This document shows, piece after piece, positions 9,281 through 17,515 of a DNA stretch of 64,000 bases. The notes under the pieces are model-generated. The model made no database searches, had not been told where the DNA came from, and was given only the letters and a program-made list of their open reading frames with translations. Every line of letters begins with the position of its first letter. Within the stretch, counting starts at the first letter, position 1. The position numbers were made by a program, and so were the translations under genes. The DNA comes from Rickettsiales bacterium. Its GTDB lineage: Bacteria; Pseudomonadota; Alphaproteobacteria; Rickettsiales; JABCZZ01. The stretch spans positions 62,001 to 126,000 of the forward strand of contig DASTXE010000004.1 in assembly GCA_035765535.1 (NCBI GenBank), in the 5' to 3' direction.

Positions 9281-10246
9281 ATGGCTTCTGCCCCTACCCA
9301 GACACCGCCTACAGTCAGCAGTGAAGAGCTTCAGAAAATGGTAGGCTTTTCCGATGAGGAAATGCAAGGGTTGTCATTCGACCAGAAATTGAAGCTACAC
9401 GAAGTAAAAATGCAGCTGGAAGCCAAACTGCAGGCAGATGCCATGCAGCAGAAGCAGGCCGATGCTGAAGTCGCTAAAAAGATTCAGGATGAATTGAAAG
9501 CGCAAGAAGAAAAAGCCAAAACAGAAGCGGACAGGAAAGTTGCCGAGGAAAACAAAGCCAGAACAGATGGTTTAGTCCAGACAATCACAGACCTCAATCC
9601 GCAGCAAATTAAAAAGATTGCAGATCCCAATGTAAGAAGGGGTATCGTTGAGTTGCAGACAGCGCTTAAAGCCGGAAAGAGCGAGGCCAAGGATTTTGTA
9701 GCTGCTTTCGTGGAACATCCACAATACAAAAGCAGCGTAGAGGCCTTAAAATGGGATGAAGCAGCTATTACAAAAACATTTGTTGCCGATGATGCATTCG
9801 AGAAGGCACTGAATGTAATAGGTGAAAAAACAACATCACGTATGTTCTCAAACAAACCGCGCGGCCAGGCCATCGGGGAAACAATGACTGCTATTGAAGA
9901 CATAGCAAGGGTTTCAGGCAATATGAACTCCCCTCTCTTCAAGCTGGCAGCCCATTACCGCAATACGAGCCGGATCGCCAAAACCATTGGCGCCATCAGC
10001 GGCAGAAATCTGGATATTGACGACATGATCGCACAGGTCTTAAGTCCTGCAACTCACGGACAAATTGGAGAGGCTCTCTCCAAAAAAGGTGAGGAATTGA
10101 AAACCATGCTGGGAGCGCTTCATCCTAAGCTTTCCGAAGGCTTAGATACGGTCACAAAGGTACTTGAACCCATACAGAAGCAACTGATGGATAAAGGGCA
10201 GCAGGTTATGAACGCTGTAAAACCAGGTGGCCCCTCCAGAGGTTAA
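9281..10246 (+). CDS. Coiled-coil protein of unknown function
   Basis: 321 residues, not recognised. There is no signal peptide or membrane segment. Residues about 45-95 form a charged coiled coil (KQADAEVAKKIQDELKAQEE). The remainder is helical and soluble, and the C-terminus is GGPSRG. GGAG precedes the ATG by seven bases. The gene is more A-rich than its neighbours. It ends tail to tail with hflX, the two stop codons sharing TTAA (10243-10246). A cytosolic, hydrophilic coiled-coil protein in a genome with a T4SS could be a secreted substrate, but nothing in the sequence proves this. Confidence 0.7.
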   Translation: MASAPTQTPPTVSSEELQKMVGFSDEEMQGLSFDQKLKLHEVKMQLEAKLQADAMQQKQADAEVAKKIQDELKAQEEKAKTEADRKVAEENKARTDGLVQTITDLNPQQIKKIADPNVRRGIVELQTALKAGKSEAKDFVAAFVEHPQYKSSVEALKWDEAAITKTFVADDAFEKALNVIGEKTTSRMFSNKPRGQAIGETMTAIEDIARVSGNMNSPLFKLAAHYRNTSRIAKTIGAISGRNLDIDDMIAQVLSPATHGQIGEALSKKGEELKTMLGALHPKLSEGLDTVTKVLEPIQKQLMDKGQQVMNAVKPGGPSRG

Positions 10247-11475
10247 CTTCCCAGATTCTGCCATCTTGCCGCATTCTCATGCGTCATACGCGCAGTAATA
10301 TGCATTATGCCATCCTGCTCCTCATGCGCCAATACCGTGGCATGGCGGTAAAGCCAGGCGAGTTTCTCCCCTTCCGCAGCCGGAATATCCAGCGTCAGCA
10401 CCGTCATAAACAACGCGCTCAGCCGCTCATCCAACCGCTCCAGTAATTGGTCTACGCCTGCCCCTGTCAGCGCAGAAACAGCAATTCCAGCACCTTCAGG
10501 CGGTGTTTCCAGCAGGTCGATCTTATTCCAGACCTCCACCATATTGGAAGCCAGCGTTTCCTCATCCAGCAAACCACCCAGCACCTGCATGACGTCATCT
10601 TTTTGCTCGGTGCTGTCCGGATGCGAAATATCGCGCACATGCAGCAGAAGATCGGCCTCCCGCACCTCTTCCAGCGTCGCGCGGAATGCCGCCACCAGCT
10701 CATGCGGCAGGTCGGAAACGAACCCCACCGTATCTGAAAGCATGACTTCCAGCCCTGAAGGCAGCTTGATTTTACGCAAAGTGGGATCGAGCGTGGCAAA
10801 CAGCTTGTTCATCGCCATCACATCCGCCCCCGTCAGCCGGTTAAACAGCGTGGACTTTCCGGCATTCGTATAGCCGACAATCGCCACCAGCGGATACGGC
10901 ACATCGCGGCGGCGCTTGCGGTGAAGCTCGCGTGTCCGCACCACGCTTTCCAGCTCACGTTTGATCCTGGCAATGCGGTCACGGATCAAACGGCGGTCAA
11001 TTTCGATCTGCGACTCACCCGGTCCGCCAAGGAAGCCGAAACCGCCGCGCTGGCGTTCAAGATGGGTCCAGGAACGCACAAGGCGGCTTTTCTGGTAATT
11101 AAGCGCCGCCAGCTCCACCTGCAACTTCCCCTCATGCGTACGGGCGCGAGCGCCGAAAATTTCAAGAATGAGTGCAGTGCGGTCGATTACCTTGCACTTC
11201 CATGCCTTCTCCAGGTTTCGCTGCTGTACGGGGCTTAATGCGCAATCCAGCACGGCAAGGCCGATCTCTTTCTCTTCAATGAGTGCCGCCAGTTCATCAA
11301 TCTTCCCCTGCCCGAGATAACTCGCAGGCCGTATCGTCGCAAGCGTCACCAGTACGGCATCGACCACTTCCAGTGCAATCGCCTGTGTGAGGTTGACAGC
11401 CTCCTCCAGCCGCGCCTGCGGAAGGCGCGGAGTCGTGACACGTTTAAGAATAGGCGAAAGAACAAGCGTACGCAT
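10243..11475 (-). CDS. hflX: GTPase HflX
   Basis: Ribosome-associated GTPase that splits stalled or heat-damaged 70S ribosomes. HflX N-terminal domain with the Gly-rich linker RGGFGFLGGPGESQIEIDRR, then the G domain: G1 GYTNAGKSTLFN, G2/G3 DTVGFVSDLPH, G4 NKIDLL. The C-terminal region is about 410 residues in total, normal for the family. ATG 11475 is chosen (MRTLVLSP); an in-frame start at 11496 adds seven residues, and neither has a clear Shine-Dalgarno. Not next to hfq here. A 15-base palindrome lies upstream at 11554-11568. Confidence 0.94.
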   Translation of the reverse strand: MRTLVLSPILKRVTTPRLPQARLEEAVNLTQAIALEVVDAVLVTLATIRPASYLGQGKIDELAALIEEKEIGLAVLDCALSPVQQRNLEKAWKCKVIDRTALILEIFGARARTHEGKLQVELAALNYQKSRLVRSWTHLERQRGGFGFLGGPGESQIEIDRRLIRDRIARIKRELESVVRTRELHRKRRRDVPYPLVAIVGYTNAGKSTLFNRLTGADVMAMNKLFATLDPTLRKIKLPSGLEVMLSDTVGFVSDLPHELVAAFRATLEEVREADLLLHVRDISHPDSTEQKDDVMQVLGGLLDEETLASNMVEVWNKIDLLETPPEGAGIAVSALTGAGVDQLLERLDERLSALFMTVLTLDIPAAEGEKLAWLYRHATVLAHEEQDGIMHITARMTHENAARWQNLGS

Positions 11476-11553
11476 AGAGATATAAATTTGAATCAAACTG
11501 TAGCTAGCTGTGTACAGACAGCACTGAGGAAAGTAAATCCTGTTTACATAAAC

Positions 11554-11568
11554 GTCTGAATTTCAGAC
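11554..11568. promoter_or_regulatory. Palindrome between hflX and the H1-like gene
   Basis: GTCTGAA-T-TTCAGAC is a perfect 7-bp inverted repeat about 80 bases upstream of the hflX start. It could be an operator, but no regulator gene is adjacent. Confidence 0.3.
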
Positions 11569-11570
11569 AT

Positions 11571-11603
11571 AAAAAAAGAGGGCAAGCAATAGCTTACCCT
11601 CTT
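11571..11603 (-). terminator. Intrinsic terminator of the H1-like gene
   Basis: On the minus strand AAGAGGGTAAGC, loop TATT and GCTTGCCCTCTT form a 12-bp stem followed by a run of seven T, 20 bases after the stop codon. A textbook rho-independent terminator. Confidence 0.93.
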
Positions 11604-11622
11604 CTCATAGTATTAAATACTA

Positions 11623-11877
11623 TTACTTACGTACGGTCGGAACCTTACGAGCGGTAGCAGCTTTAGCTACAACGCTGATCGACGGCTTAGCCGACTTTTT
11701 GGTTACGAGTTTCTTGGTTGCGGATTTCTTCGCAACTACTTTCTTAGCTGCCGGTTTCTTAGCAGCGGTTTTCTTAGCAGCCGGCTTCTTAGCGGCTACT
11801 TTTTTAACTGCCGGCTTTTTAGCGGCGGTCTTTTTTGCAGCCGGTTTCTTGGCTGCTGCTTTTTTTACCATAGTCAT
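11623..11877 (-). CDS. Histone H1-like Lys/Ala/Pro-rich protein
   Basis: 84 residues made almost entirely of degenerate AAKKPAAKKT-type units (about eight to ten copies), ending SVVAKAATARKVPTVRK. Such tails are found in bacterial H1-like nucleoid proteins and at the C-terminus of some HU proteins, where they bind DNA through charge. No folded domain is present, so it is a free H1-like tail. Start: ATG at 11877 with AAGGAG nine bases upstream. It is monocistronic, with its own strong terminator. Low-complexity sequence makes orthology uncertain. Confidence 0.8.
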   Translation of the reverse strand: MTMVKKAAAKKPAAKKTAAKKPAVKKVAAKKPAAKKTAAKKPAAKKVVAKKSATKKLVTKKSAKPSISVVAKAATARKVPTVRK

Positions 11878-11985
11878 GTTGTGAGTCTCCTTTTTGGTTA
11901 AACAACATTCCTATTAATACAGAAAAAAAGTTAAATTTCTATTAACATCAGCATGTTTTTCTACCGGACGTATTATTTGTGTTCA

Positions 11986-12141
11986 TTATAGATATTTTTG
12001 CAACAGACGAACACCGCGCTCACACTCAGTTTCAGGCATAATAGCATACATCATCATCGCAAAAAACAACGCGCGATCAAAAAAGTGACCACGGCCGAAC
12101 ACCTTGCTGGCTGCGGCTTTCAGCGATTCTGATTTTTCCAT
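11986..12141 (-). CDS. Possible 51-residue ORF overlapping the comEC end
   Basis: Begins MEKSESLKAAASKVFGRG within the last codons of comEC in another frame, then runs 90 bases beyond it (FFDRALFFAMMMYAIMPETE, ending LLQKYL). The amino-acid composition outside the overlap looks protein-like, but no Shine-Dalgarno stands out and no family is recognised. It could be a shadow frame. Confidence 0.25.
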   Translation of the reverse strand: MEKSESLKAAASKVFGRGHFFDRALFFAMMMYAIMPETECERGVRLLQKYL

Positions 12142-14137
12142 TCTCAAAAAACACTGCGATGTTTCCGCTTCTCTCGAGCAGTGTTTTATCGACGATGAGT
12201 GAAGCACGGCATGTTGCATGATCAACGGCTGTTGCGATGATGATCACATCACTTTCTGCGCAATCATCTGCAAGGGCATCTGTATTTTTTAACACTGAAA
12301 CCGTATGTCCGCGCATATGCAGAACACATCCTGCACGATCGCAGCGCACAGGCGCATCATCCTTCTCAACATACTCATGCTCAAGCGCCGCACGCGCCCA
12401 GGAAGCCGCGTTAAAGCCTGTATCTCTTCCGCGTACCATCACCATCTTTCCGCCGTCAAGTTTCGCCGCCACATGCTTTCCGTCACTGCTGATAAATAAA
12501 TCAGGCGGCACATAGGCAAACGAAGTAGACATCCCCGTAATAACGGCAATCAGCCCGATCCAGCGCATCCGCGTCTTCCAGAAATACACCCAGATGCCGC
12601 CGAGCATCGCCAGTGCGAAACCTGCATCGGAAGGATTCGGAACAATGCACATCGCATGCGGCAGATGCGCCGTCCAATCTGCAATGCGCAGCAGCAAATC
12701 AATACCGTATTGCATAGGGGCAAATGCAATCCACGCCGCACCGAACGGCAAAAGCAGCACGCCCGCAATAACAAGTGGCATCAGAATAAACGACACAAGC
12801 GGATCAGCTACCGTATTGGCCAGCAAACTGTAACTCGAAAATTGATTGAAGTGATAAATGATGAGCGGCTCCGTGCCGAGCCATGCAACAAGTGATGTCA
12901 TCATGACAGCAGCGAAATAAAATATGATGCGCCACAGGCTGAATCCCGCTTCCCTTCCGCGCTGTGCGAACCGCTCCACACCCCATTCATAAGAAGCAAC
13001 CAAAGCTGCCGTCGCGCTGAAGGAAAGCTGGAAGCTTGCGCTCAGCACGGCTTCGGGTTCATACAGCATGATGCAGAACGCAGCGATGGCAATGGAACGC
13101 ATCGGCATCGGATCGCGATCGAGCAGTATGGCGATAAAAATAAATGCGACCATGAAGAATGCACGCTCGGCTGAAACAGGCGCACCTGCCACGCGCAGAT
13201 ACAGATAGCTTGCAATCAGCGCCAGCAGCGCTGCCCACTTCTTGATAGGATAACGCAGCGCCAATGCAGGAATGCTGGCGAATAACAGGCGCAGCGAAAA
13301 GAACGCAAGTCCCGCCACCACGGAAAGATTCATGCCCGAAACCGCAAGCAGGTGATAGAGCCCTGCCGTTCGCATATCGTCATTGACGCTTTCAGGAATC
13401 TCACGCGTCTCGCCCGTAATGAATGCGGCCGCAACGGAACCGGCAGGCTCGCGGAAGTAGCTGCGGATAGATTCGGTAAGGCGATGACGAAACTCCGCAA
13501 ACCAGATATCGAATCCGCTCGCACCAGATTCTTTCAGCGGCACCGCCTCCAACGGCGCGATGCCGTAACCGACTGCGCCGATCTCGCGAAAATAAAAATA
13601 CCTGCTGAAATCGAACCCACCCGGAACATCCGGCTCAGGCGGTGGAAACAGCCCCGCACGTAAGTGCACAATTTGCCCCGTCACAAGATGCGGATCATAA
13701 ATATGCAACGTGACACTTATATAATGCGGTGTGTGCTCAGCATCGATGCCTGTAATCGTGACATCTTTCAAAATTAGTTTGCTGCCCTTTGGCGTCGGTG
13801 CGATCTCGGCGATCTTGCCGCTCACCGGCACAGGTGGAAGCGTCGCCGTCAGATGCGGGGAATGAATATGATACGTGCGCCACTGCGCAAGCGTAACTCC
13901 GAATGCAGCAAATAAAATAGCGATACATATATAATAGAGTATCGCAGCACGTCTACGCGCAGCATACGCAATGAGTGCGGCAGCTATCATGCAGACACTG
14001 CCAAGCCAGAGCGGCGGCTCAGAGCGTAAATGAAAATACCATGCGATGCCGAATCCCATACAGACAGGAATCCAGAGAGCAAAACGTTCCTGTTCGGATT
14101 CAAGAGATGCGGCAAGCTTTCGGTATAACGCTTTCAT
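12077..14137 (-). CDS. comEC: ComEC/Rec2 DNA-uptake channel
   Basis: Inner-membrane protein that carries single-stranded DNA into the cytoplasm during transformation. 686 residues with many membrane segments: an N-terminal DUF4131-like part, then the Competence domain with the conserved HLLAVSGMNLSVVAGLAFF motif and VLSASFQLSFSATAALVASYEW. The C-terminal soluble region (after about 515) is shorter than a full metallo-hydrolase domain and ends GVRPWSLF, as in many alphaproteobacteria. No other competence gene is nearby. Start ATG 14137. Confidence 0.9.
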   Translation of the reverse strand: MKALYRKLAASLESEQERFALWIPVCMGFGIAWYFHLRSEPPLWLGSVCMIAAALIAYAARRRAAILYYICIAILFAAFGVTLAQWRTYHIHSPHLTATLPPVPVSGKIAEIAPTPKGSKLILKDVTITGIDAEHTPHYISVTLHIYDPHLVTGQIVHLRAGLFPPPEPDVPGGFDFSRYFYFREIGAVGYGIAPLEAVPLKESGASGFDIWFAEFRHRLTESIRSYFREPAGSVAAAFITGETREIPESVNDDMRTAGLYHLLAVSGMNLSVVAGLAFFSLRLLFASIPALALRYPIKKWAALLALIASYLYLRVAGAPVSAERAFFMVAFIFIAILLDRDPMPMRSIAIAAFCIMLYEPEAVLSASFQLSFSATAALVASYEWGVERFAQRGREAGFSLWRIIFYFAAVMMTSLVAWLGTEPLIIYHFNQFSSYSLLANTVADPLVSFILMPLVIAGVLLLPFGAAWIAFAPMQYGIDLLLRIADWTAHLPHAMCIVPNPSDAGFALAMLGGIWVYFWKTRMRWIGLIAVITGMSTSFAYVPPDLFISSDGKHVAAKLDGGKMVMVRGRDTGFNAASWARAALEHEYVEKDDAPVRCDRAGCVLHMRGHTVSVLKNTDALADDCAESDVIIIATAVDHATCRASLIVDKTLLERSGNIAVFFENGKIRIAESRSQQGVRPWSLF

Positions 14138-14232
14138 GTATGCGAATCACGTTCTGAATAACTGGTTGTCTGCCACAAACGATAGTAGTAATTGTCAATA
14201 TATAAAGAGTGTAAAACCATCGGGGTAGCAAA

Positions 14233-14967
14233 ATGAACATCGTACTGAAATCATTATTATGCTTCACCCTGCTATGCGCGGCCGGGGCCGTACAGGCAGA
14301 TGTCACCGTAAACAGCCAGGTCATGCAGAAAGGAATATTCTCTCCTCCCAAATGCGACGGCACTGGCGGTTGCCTCTGTGAATCCGACATCATCTACCCT
14401 TCGATCAGCGGCATGCGCAATGCCGACAAGCAAGCCGCCATCAACGATACGATCATGAAATCGGCAGAGCAGTTGAAATGCCAGGGCACGGCAGTTGACG
14501 CTAAAAGCAGCGCCGACAATTTTTCTGTCACGCATAATTATGAGGTAACCTTCAACTCACCGCATTTTCTGGGCTTACGCTTCACCGATTGGGCTTACGA
14601 AGGCGGCGCGCACGGTAACGGCACGGTGGAAGGAATGATAATCGACCTCGATTCCGGCAAAGTGCTTTCCCCGGCCGATATATTCGACAACAAGAGAATC
14701 GCCGACGTCAATAGGGTTATCTATAATGCGCTCGCGCCGAAAGCAGACGGCATATTCCGCGACGAAATCGAGAGCCGCAAAGATGCATTCATCAAAGATG
14801 GGAAATGCCAGGGCTGCACGCTGGTGCTGGATAAGAACGGGGTGGAAGTGGTTTTTCAGGCCTATGAAGTAGCCCCATTCGCAGATGGCAACCCTACTGT
14901 CACCATCCCTGCAAAAGATATTTCCTATCCTGCTCTCGCAGCATCCATTGGCACTAAGAAAAAGTAA
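14233..14967 (+). CDS. Secreted DUF3298/PdaC-like domain protein
   Basis: 244 residues with a signal peptide (LLCFTLLCAAGAVQA). The C-terminal half has the DUF3298 (RsiV-type) signature RFTDWAYEGGAHGNG and LDSGKVLSPADIF. Several Cys residues (CDGTGGCLCESD; CQGC) suggest disulfides in the periplasm. DUF3298 is found in anti-sigma factor RsiV and in PdaC-like proteins; catalytic function is not established for this branch. Divergent from comEC with 95 bases between them and tail to tail with ruvA. Confidence 0.8.
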   Translation: MNIVLKSLLCFTLLCAAGAVQADVTVNSQVMQKGIFSPPKCDGTGGCLCESDIIYPSISGMRNADKQAAINDTIMKSAEQLKCQGTAVDAKSSADNFSVTHNYEVTFNSPHFLGLRFTDWAYEGGAHGNGTVEGMIIDLDSGKVLSPADIFDNKRIADVNRVIYNALAPKADGIFRDEIESRKDAFIKDGKCQGCTLVLDKNGVEVVFQAYEVAPFADGNPTVTIPAKDISYPALAASIGTKKK

Positions 14968-14973
14968 ATAGAA

Positions 14974-15606
14974 CTACCGCACCAATGCGCGCAGACTTTC
15001 TTTGATCAGCACATCTACAGAGTGATCGCCCTGCCCGAGCTTTGAAACCGACATCGCTACGGCATTGTATGCATCCGAGCGGCTATAACCCAGATTCACG
15101 AGCGCCGAGATCGTATCTTCGCTGGCGCTCATGGGAGGCAGCGGCAATCCATTTCCTGCTCCGCCGGACTTAGCGGCAGTCGGTGTAAACGCGCCCGACG
15201 GCAATTTCGCAATCTTGTTTTTCAGCTCCGTCGTAAGACGCTCAGCCAGTTTCGGCCCCACACCGCTCACGCGGGTCAGCGACTTCGTATCCTTAGCGGC
15301 AATCGCCTGGGCAAGCTGCGCAGGCGTAAATACACCGAGAATAGCGAGCGCCATCTTTACCCCAACCCCCTGGACGCCAGTCAATGTGCGGAACCACTCA
15401 CGTTCATACATGTCGGGGAAACCGAGCAGATGGATATGTTCCTCGCGCACATGGGTTTCAATCACAAGTTCCGCAGCTTCTCCCCGGCCCGGAAGCGCCG
15501 CCAGCGTCCGCGAAGAGCAGAAAACATGGTATCCGACCCCGCCAACATCAATGATTACCGAGTCTTCATCCGTATCGTCCACCCGGCCTTTAAGCTTTCC
15601 TATCAT
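14974..15606 (-). CDS. ruvA: Holliday junction protein RuvA
   Basis: DNA-binding subunit of the RuvAB branch-migration complex. 210 residues: N-terminal OB fold (MIGKLKGRVDDTDEDSVIIDVGG), two helix-hairpin-helix motifs (LTGVQGVGVKMALAIL; LTRVSGVGPKLAERL), and the C-terminal RuvB-contacting domain (DTISALVNLGYSRSDAYNAV) after a flexible linker. Alphaproteobacteria usually have ruvC-ruvA-ruvB together; here neither ruvC nor ruvB is adjacent. Confidence 0.96.
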   Translation of the reverse strand: MIGKLKGRVDDTDEDSVIIDVGGVGYHVFCSSRTLAALPGRGEAAELVIETHVREEHIHLLGFPDMYEREWFRTLTGVQGVGVKMALAILGVFTPAQLAQAIAAKDTKSLTRVSGVGPKLAERLTTELKNKIAKLPSGAFTPTAAKSGGAGNGLPLPPMSASEDTISALVNLGYSRSDAYNAVAMSVSKLGQGDHSVDVLIKESLRALVR

Positions 15607-15645
15607 ATTTTTCTCTACAACCTGTAATTGATCTTAAGCTTTTCT

Positions 15646-15661
15646 TAACCTCTCTAGGTTA
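15646..15661 (+). promoter_or_regulatory. Inverted repeat upstream of a hypothetical gene
   Basis: TAACCT-CTCT-AGGTTA, a perfect 6-bp dyad between ruvA and the divergent gene at 15685, at a position where a promoter would lie. Possible operator; no regulator is known. Confidence 0.3.
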
Positions 15662-15684
15662 GTATATCGTCATGGAGATCATAT

Positions 15685-16143
15685 ATGGCTAACAAATTAT
15701 CTTACGTATCAACCACCTATACACCACCCTCACGGGCGTTGTCAGGGGAAAACAGCATTTTTGCCAAAGTTTTGTCTGTGCTCGCAGCCGTGGCGGATAG
15801 CAGGGTTGGAATCGGTGAGGTCATCCATGACTATGCCGTGCAGACGGGTGAACAGATCAAAACCCTGGCAAAAGCCCAGGAAAGCGTCGAAAAAGGTGTT
15901 GCAACCACTCAGGATAAGGAAACGCTTGAACAGGCCGGGGAGATCATAAAACGGCTGGAAAAACTGCTGGAGATCCTCCCTGGTGCCATGCGCAGGAATA
16001 ATACTGAGACAATCGGTCGCAAGGAACGGATTACATTGCGGCAGATCGAAAGACTGGCAAACGATTTCGCCCGCTCACCCGAAGCGCATTATTTTCTCAC
16101 ACACTACCCGCAAACCGCGCTTTTGGAAGCTTCTGCCGTATAA
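15685..16143 (+). CDS. Hypothetical 152-residue soluble protein
   Basis: Not recognised. No signal peptide. Helix-rich, with a charged middle (about 55-125: KTLAKAQESVEKGV, AGEIIKRLEKLLEILPGAM). GGAG lies seven bases before ATG 15685. Codon use looks like that of neighbouring real genes, and it is followed directly by the 6S RNA promoter. No function can be assigned. Confidence 0.65.
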   Translation: MANKLSYVSTTYTPPSRALSGENSIFAKVLSVLAAVADSRVGIGEVIHDYAVQTGEQIKTLAKAQESVEKGVATTQDKETLEQAGEIIKRLEKLLEILPGAMRRNNTETIGRKERITLRQIERLANDFARSPEAHYFLTHYPQTALLEASAV

Positions 16144-16159
16144 AATCCGGCATACCCCA

Positions 16160-16188
16160 TTGTGTAATCCCTTCAAATCCTATATAGT
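16160..16188 (+). promoter_or_regulatory. Promoter of 6S RNA
   Basis: TTGTGT (16160-16165), 17-base spacer, TATAGT (16183-16188). It would start transcription near 16194, exactly at the closing stem of the 6S RNA. Confidence 0.7.
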
Positions 16189-16192
16189 GGCT

Positions 16193-16361
16193 GCGATGGG
16201 GTTCTGCTGAGTGCGTCAGGATCTTAGTTCCTTGGGCCGATAATTTCGCATAGGGAGCTGTCCCTGATCTTAAAACAGAGTTTTTTGATTACATGGCACC
16301 CACCTTAACGTAAGGGCCGCATGCGACAAGTTATCCAACGGCTTGGGTGGTTCCCCATCAC
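16193..16361 (+). ncRNA. ssrS: 6S RNA
   Basis: Regulatory RNA that binds the sigma-70 RNA polymerase holoenzyme in stationary phase. The terminal stem is formed by GATGGGG (16195-16201) with CCCCATC (16353-16359). The 5' strand carries CCTTGGGCCGATAATTT, close to CCTGAGCCGATATTT of E. coli 6S RNA. The 3' strand carries CACCTTAACGTAAGGG, comparable to the E. coli CACCTTGAACCAAGGG. It lies directly upstream of the 5-formyl-THF cyclo-ligase gene, the conserved neighbour of ssrS across proteobacteria. About 169 nt, a normal length. Ends are approximate. Confidence 0.82.
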
Positions 16362-16484
16362 TTTGTTTCTTTCCATGCTCCCGCTACGGCCTACGCGGCC
16401 TGCGCGATGAGCCTGACGCCTTCGGCGACTGAAGACGCAGCCTGCTGCCTGCGTAGTCAGTCAGAATAACAGAAATCACCTCCC
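16362..16484. other. Spacer between 6S RNA and fau with small palindromes
   Basis: GC-rich segment with hairpin potential: CGCC-TTC-GGCG near 16418 and ACGCAG...CTGCGT near 16434-16453. It may contain the 6S 3' processing or termination region or a small palindromic repeat. No gene seen. Confidence 0.35.
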
Positions 16485-17033
16485 ATGAACTCCATCCTCA
16501 AAGCCGCTATCCGCAAAGAGAAACTTGCCCAGCGGCAGGCGATGGCCCCGCACCTGCATGAAGCGCTCTCGCAGCGTATTGCAGAGCGTCTGGAACCCTA
16601 TCTGGACGGGGGCATCATCGGCGCCTATTCCCCTGTTCGGGGTGAAGTGGACATTTCCCATATCATCAGGCGCAGCAATGCATCCCTCCCCCTTATGACG
16701 CCGGATTCGCTTGCCATGACATTTCACCGCTGCCACCACGGACTGGAGCTGAAAAAAAACCGCTATGGCATTCTTGAGCCCTCGCAGGATATGGAAGAAT
16801 GCGAACCCGACATACTGATCGTGCCTGTGGTAGCATTCGACCGTCAGGGCTACCGCATCGGCTATGGCGGCGGCTATTATGACGTGACCCTCAAACATTT
16901 ACGCGACCTGAAGCCTATCCAGGCCATCGGCGTGGCGTTCGCGTCGCAGGAAGTGACCAATGTTCCCCACGAAATATTTGACGCAAAGCTCGATAGGGTG
17001 ATAACCGAGAAAGAAACTCTGGAATTTATATGA
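16485..17033 (+). CDS. fau: 5-formyltetrahydrofolate cyclo-ligase
   Basis: Converts 5-formyl-THF to 5,10-methenyl-THF using ATP. 182 residues, the family's usual size. N-terminal basic helix (KAAIRKEKLAQRQAM), middle GIIGAYSPVRGEVD, and the C-terminal substrate motif VPVVAFDRQGYRIGYGGGYYD. It follows the 6S RNA and may be expressed by read-through from it, as in enterobacterial ssrS-ygfA. The stop overlaps the mutT start by four bases. No clear Shine-Dalgarno. Confidence 0.93.
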   Translation: MNSILKAAIRKEKLAQRQAMAPHLHEALSQRIAERLEPYLDGGIIGAYSPVRGEVDISHIIRRSNASLPLMTPDSLAMTFHRCHHGLELKKNRYGILEPSQDMEECEPDILIVPVVAFDRQGYRIGYGGGYYDVTLKHLRDLKPIQAIGVAFASQEVTNVPHEIFDAKLDRVITEKETLEFI

Positions 17034-17515
17034 AGACCGTTCTCGTCGCCGCCGTTGCCCTGATTGATTCCGACAATCGCATTCTGTTAGCCCAGCGCCC
17101 GCAAGACAAAGCCATGGGCGGCATGTGGGAGTTTCCCGGCGGCAAGATCGAACAGGGTGAATTACCGGAAGCCGCTCTGATCCGCGAATTGGAAGAAGAA
17201 CTTGGCATCACCGTCTGCGCTTCCTGTTTAAGCGCCGGTACCTTTGTTTCCTACAGCTATCTGAACGAGCCAAGACCCGACGAGCCCGGCTGCGGCTGTC
17301 CAGTGGATAACGCTCACTTCATTCCCGCGCATGCAATGGGCCTGAAAAGCGAATTCCACCTGCTTATGATGCTCTATATCTGCCGCAAATGGAAAGGCAC
17401 GCCCACCCCACGCGAAGGACAGACACTTGCATGGCGCACATTGAGAGAGATGCACGCAATGCCTATGCCCCCTGCAGACCGCCCGCTCATTGAAGCACTA
17501 ATGAATATTTTATAA
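17030..17515 (+). CDS. mutT: MutT-type NUDIX hydrolase with an internal insertion
   Basis: 8-oxo-dGTP diphosphatase that cleans the nucleotide pool. 161 residues. The Nudix box is intact: G38, E44, R52, E53, E56, E57 and G59 in GKIEQGELPEAALIRELEEE. GGMWEFPGGK and the C-terminal FHLLMMLYICRKW are typical of MutT. Between them lies an extra stretch of about 31 residues (about 78-108, including CGCPVDNAHFIPAHAMG). In usual MutT proteins the SYSY segment runs almost straight into FHLL. Overlaps fau by four bases and ends convergent with the regulator gene. Confidence 0.88.
   Translation: MKTVLVAAVALIDSDNRILLAQRPQDKAMGGMWEFPGGKIEQGELPEAALIRELEEELGITVCASCLSAGTFVSYSYLNEPRPDEPGCGCPVDNAHFIPAHAMGLKSEFHLLMMLYICRKWKGTPTPREGQTLAWRTLREMHAMPMPPADRPLIEALMNIL

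Noticed and set aside
11623..11877. Periodic repeats suggesting a CRISPR or satellite array
   Set aside because: The periodicity comes from the AAKKPAAKK coding repeats; there are no unique spacers.
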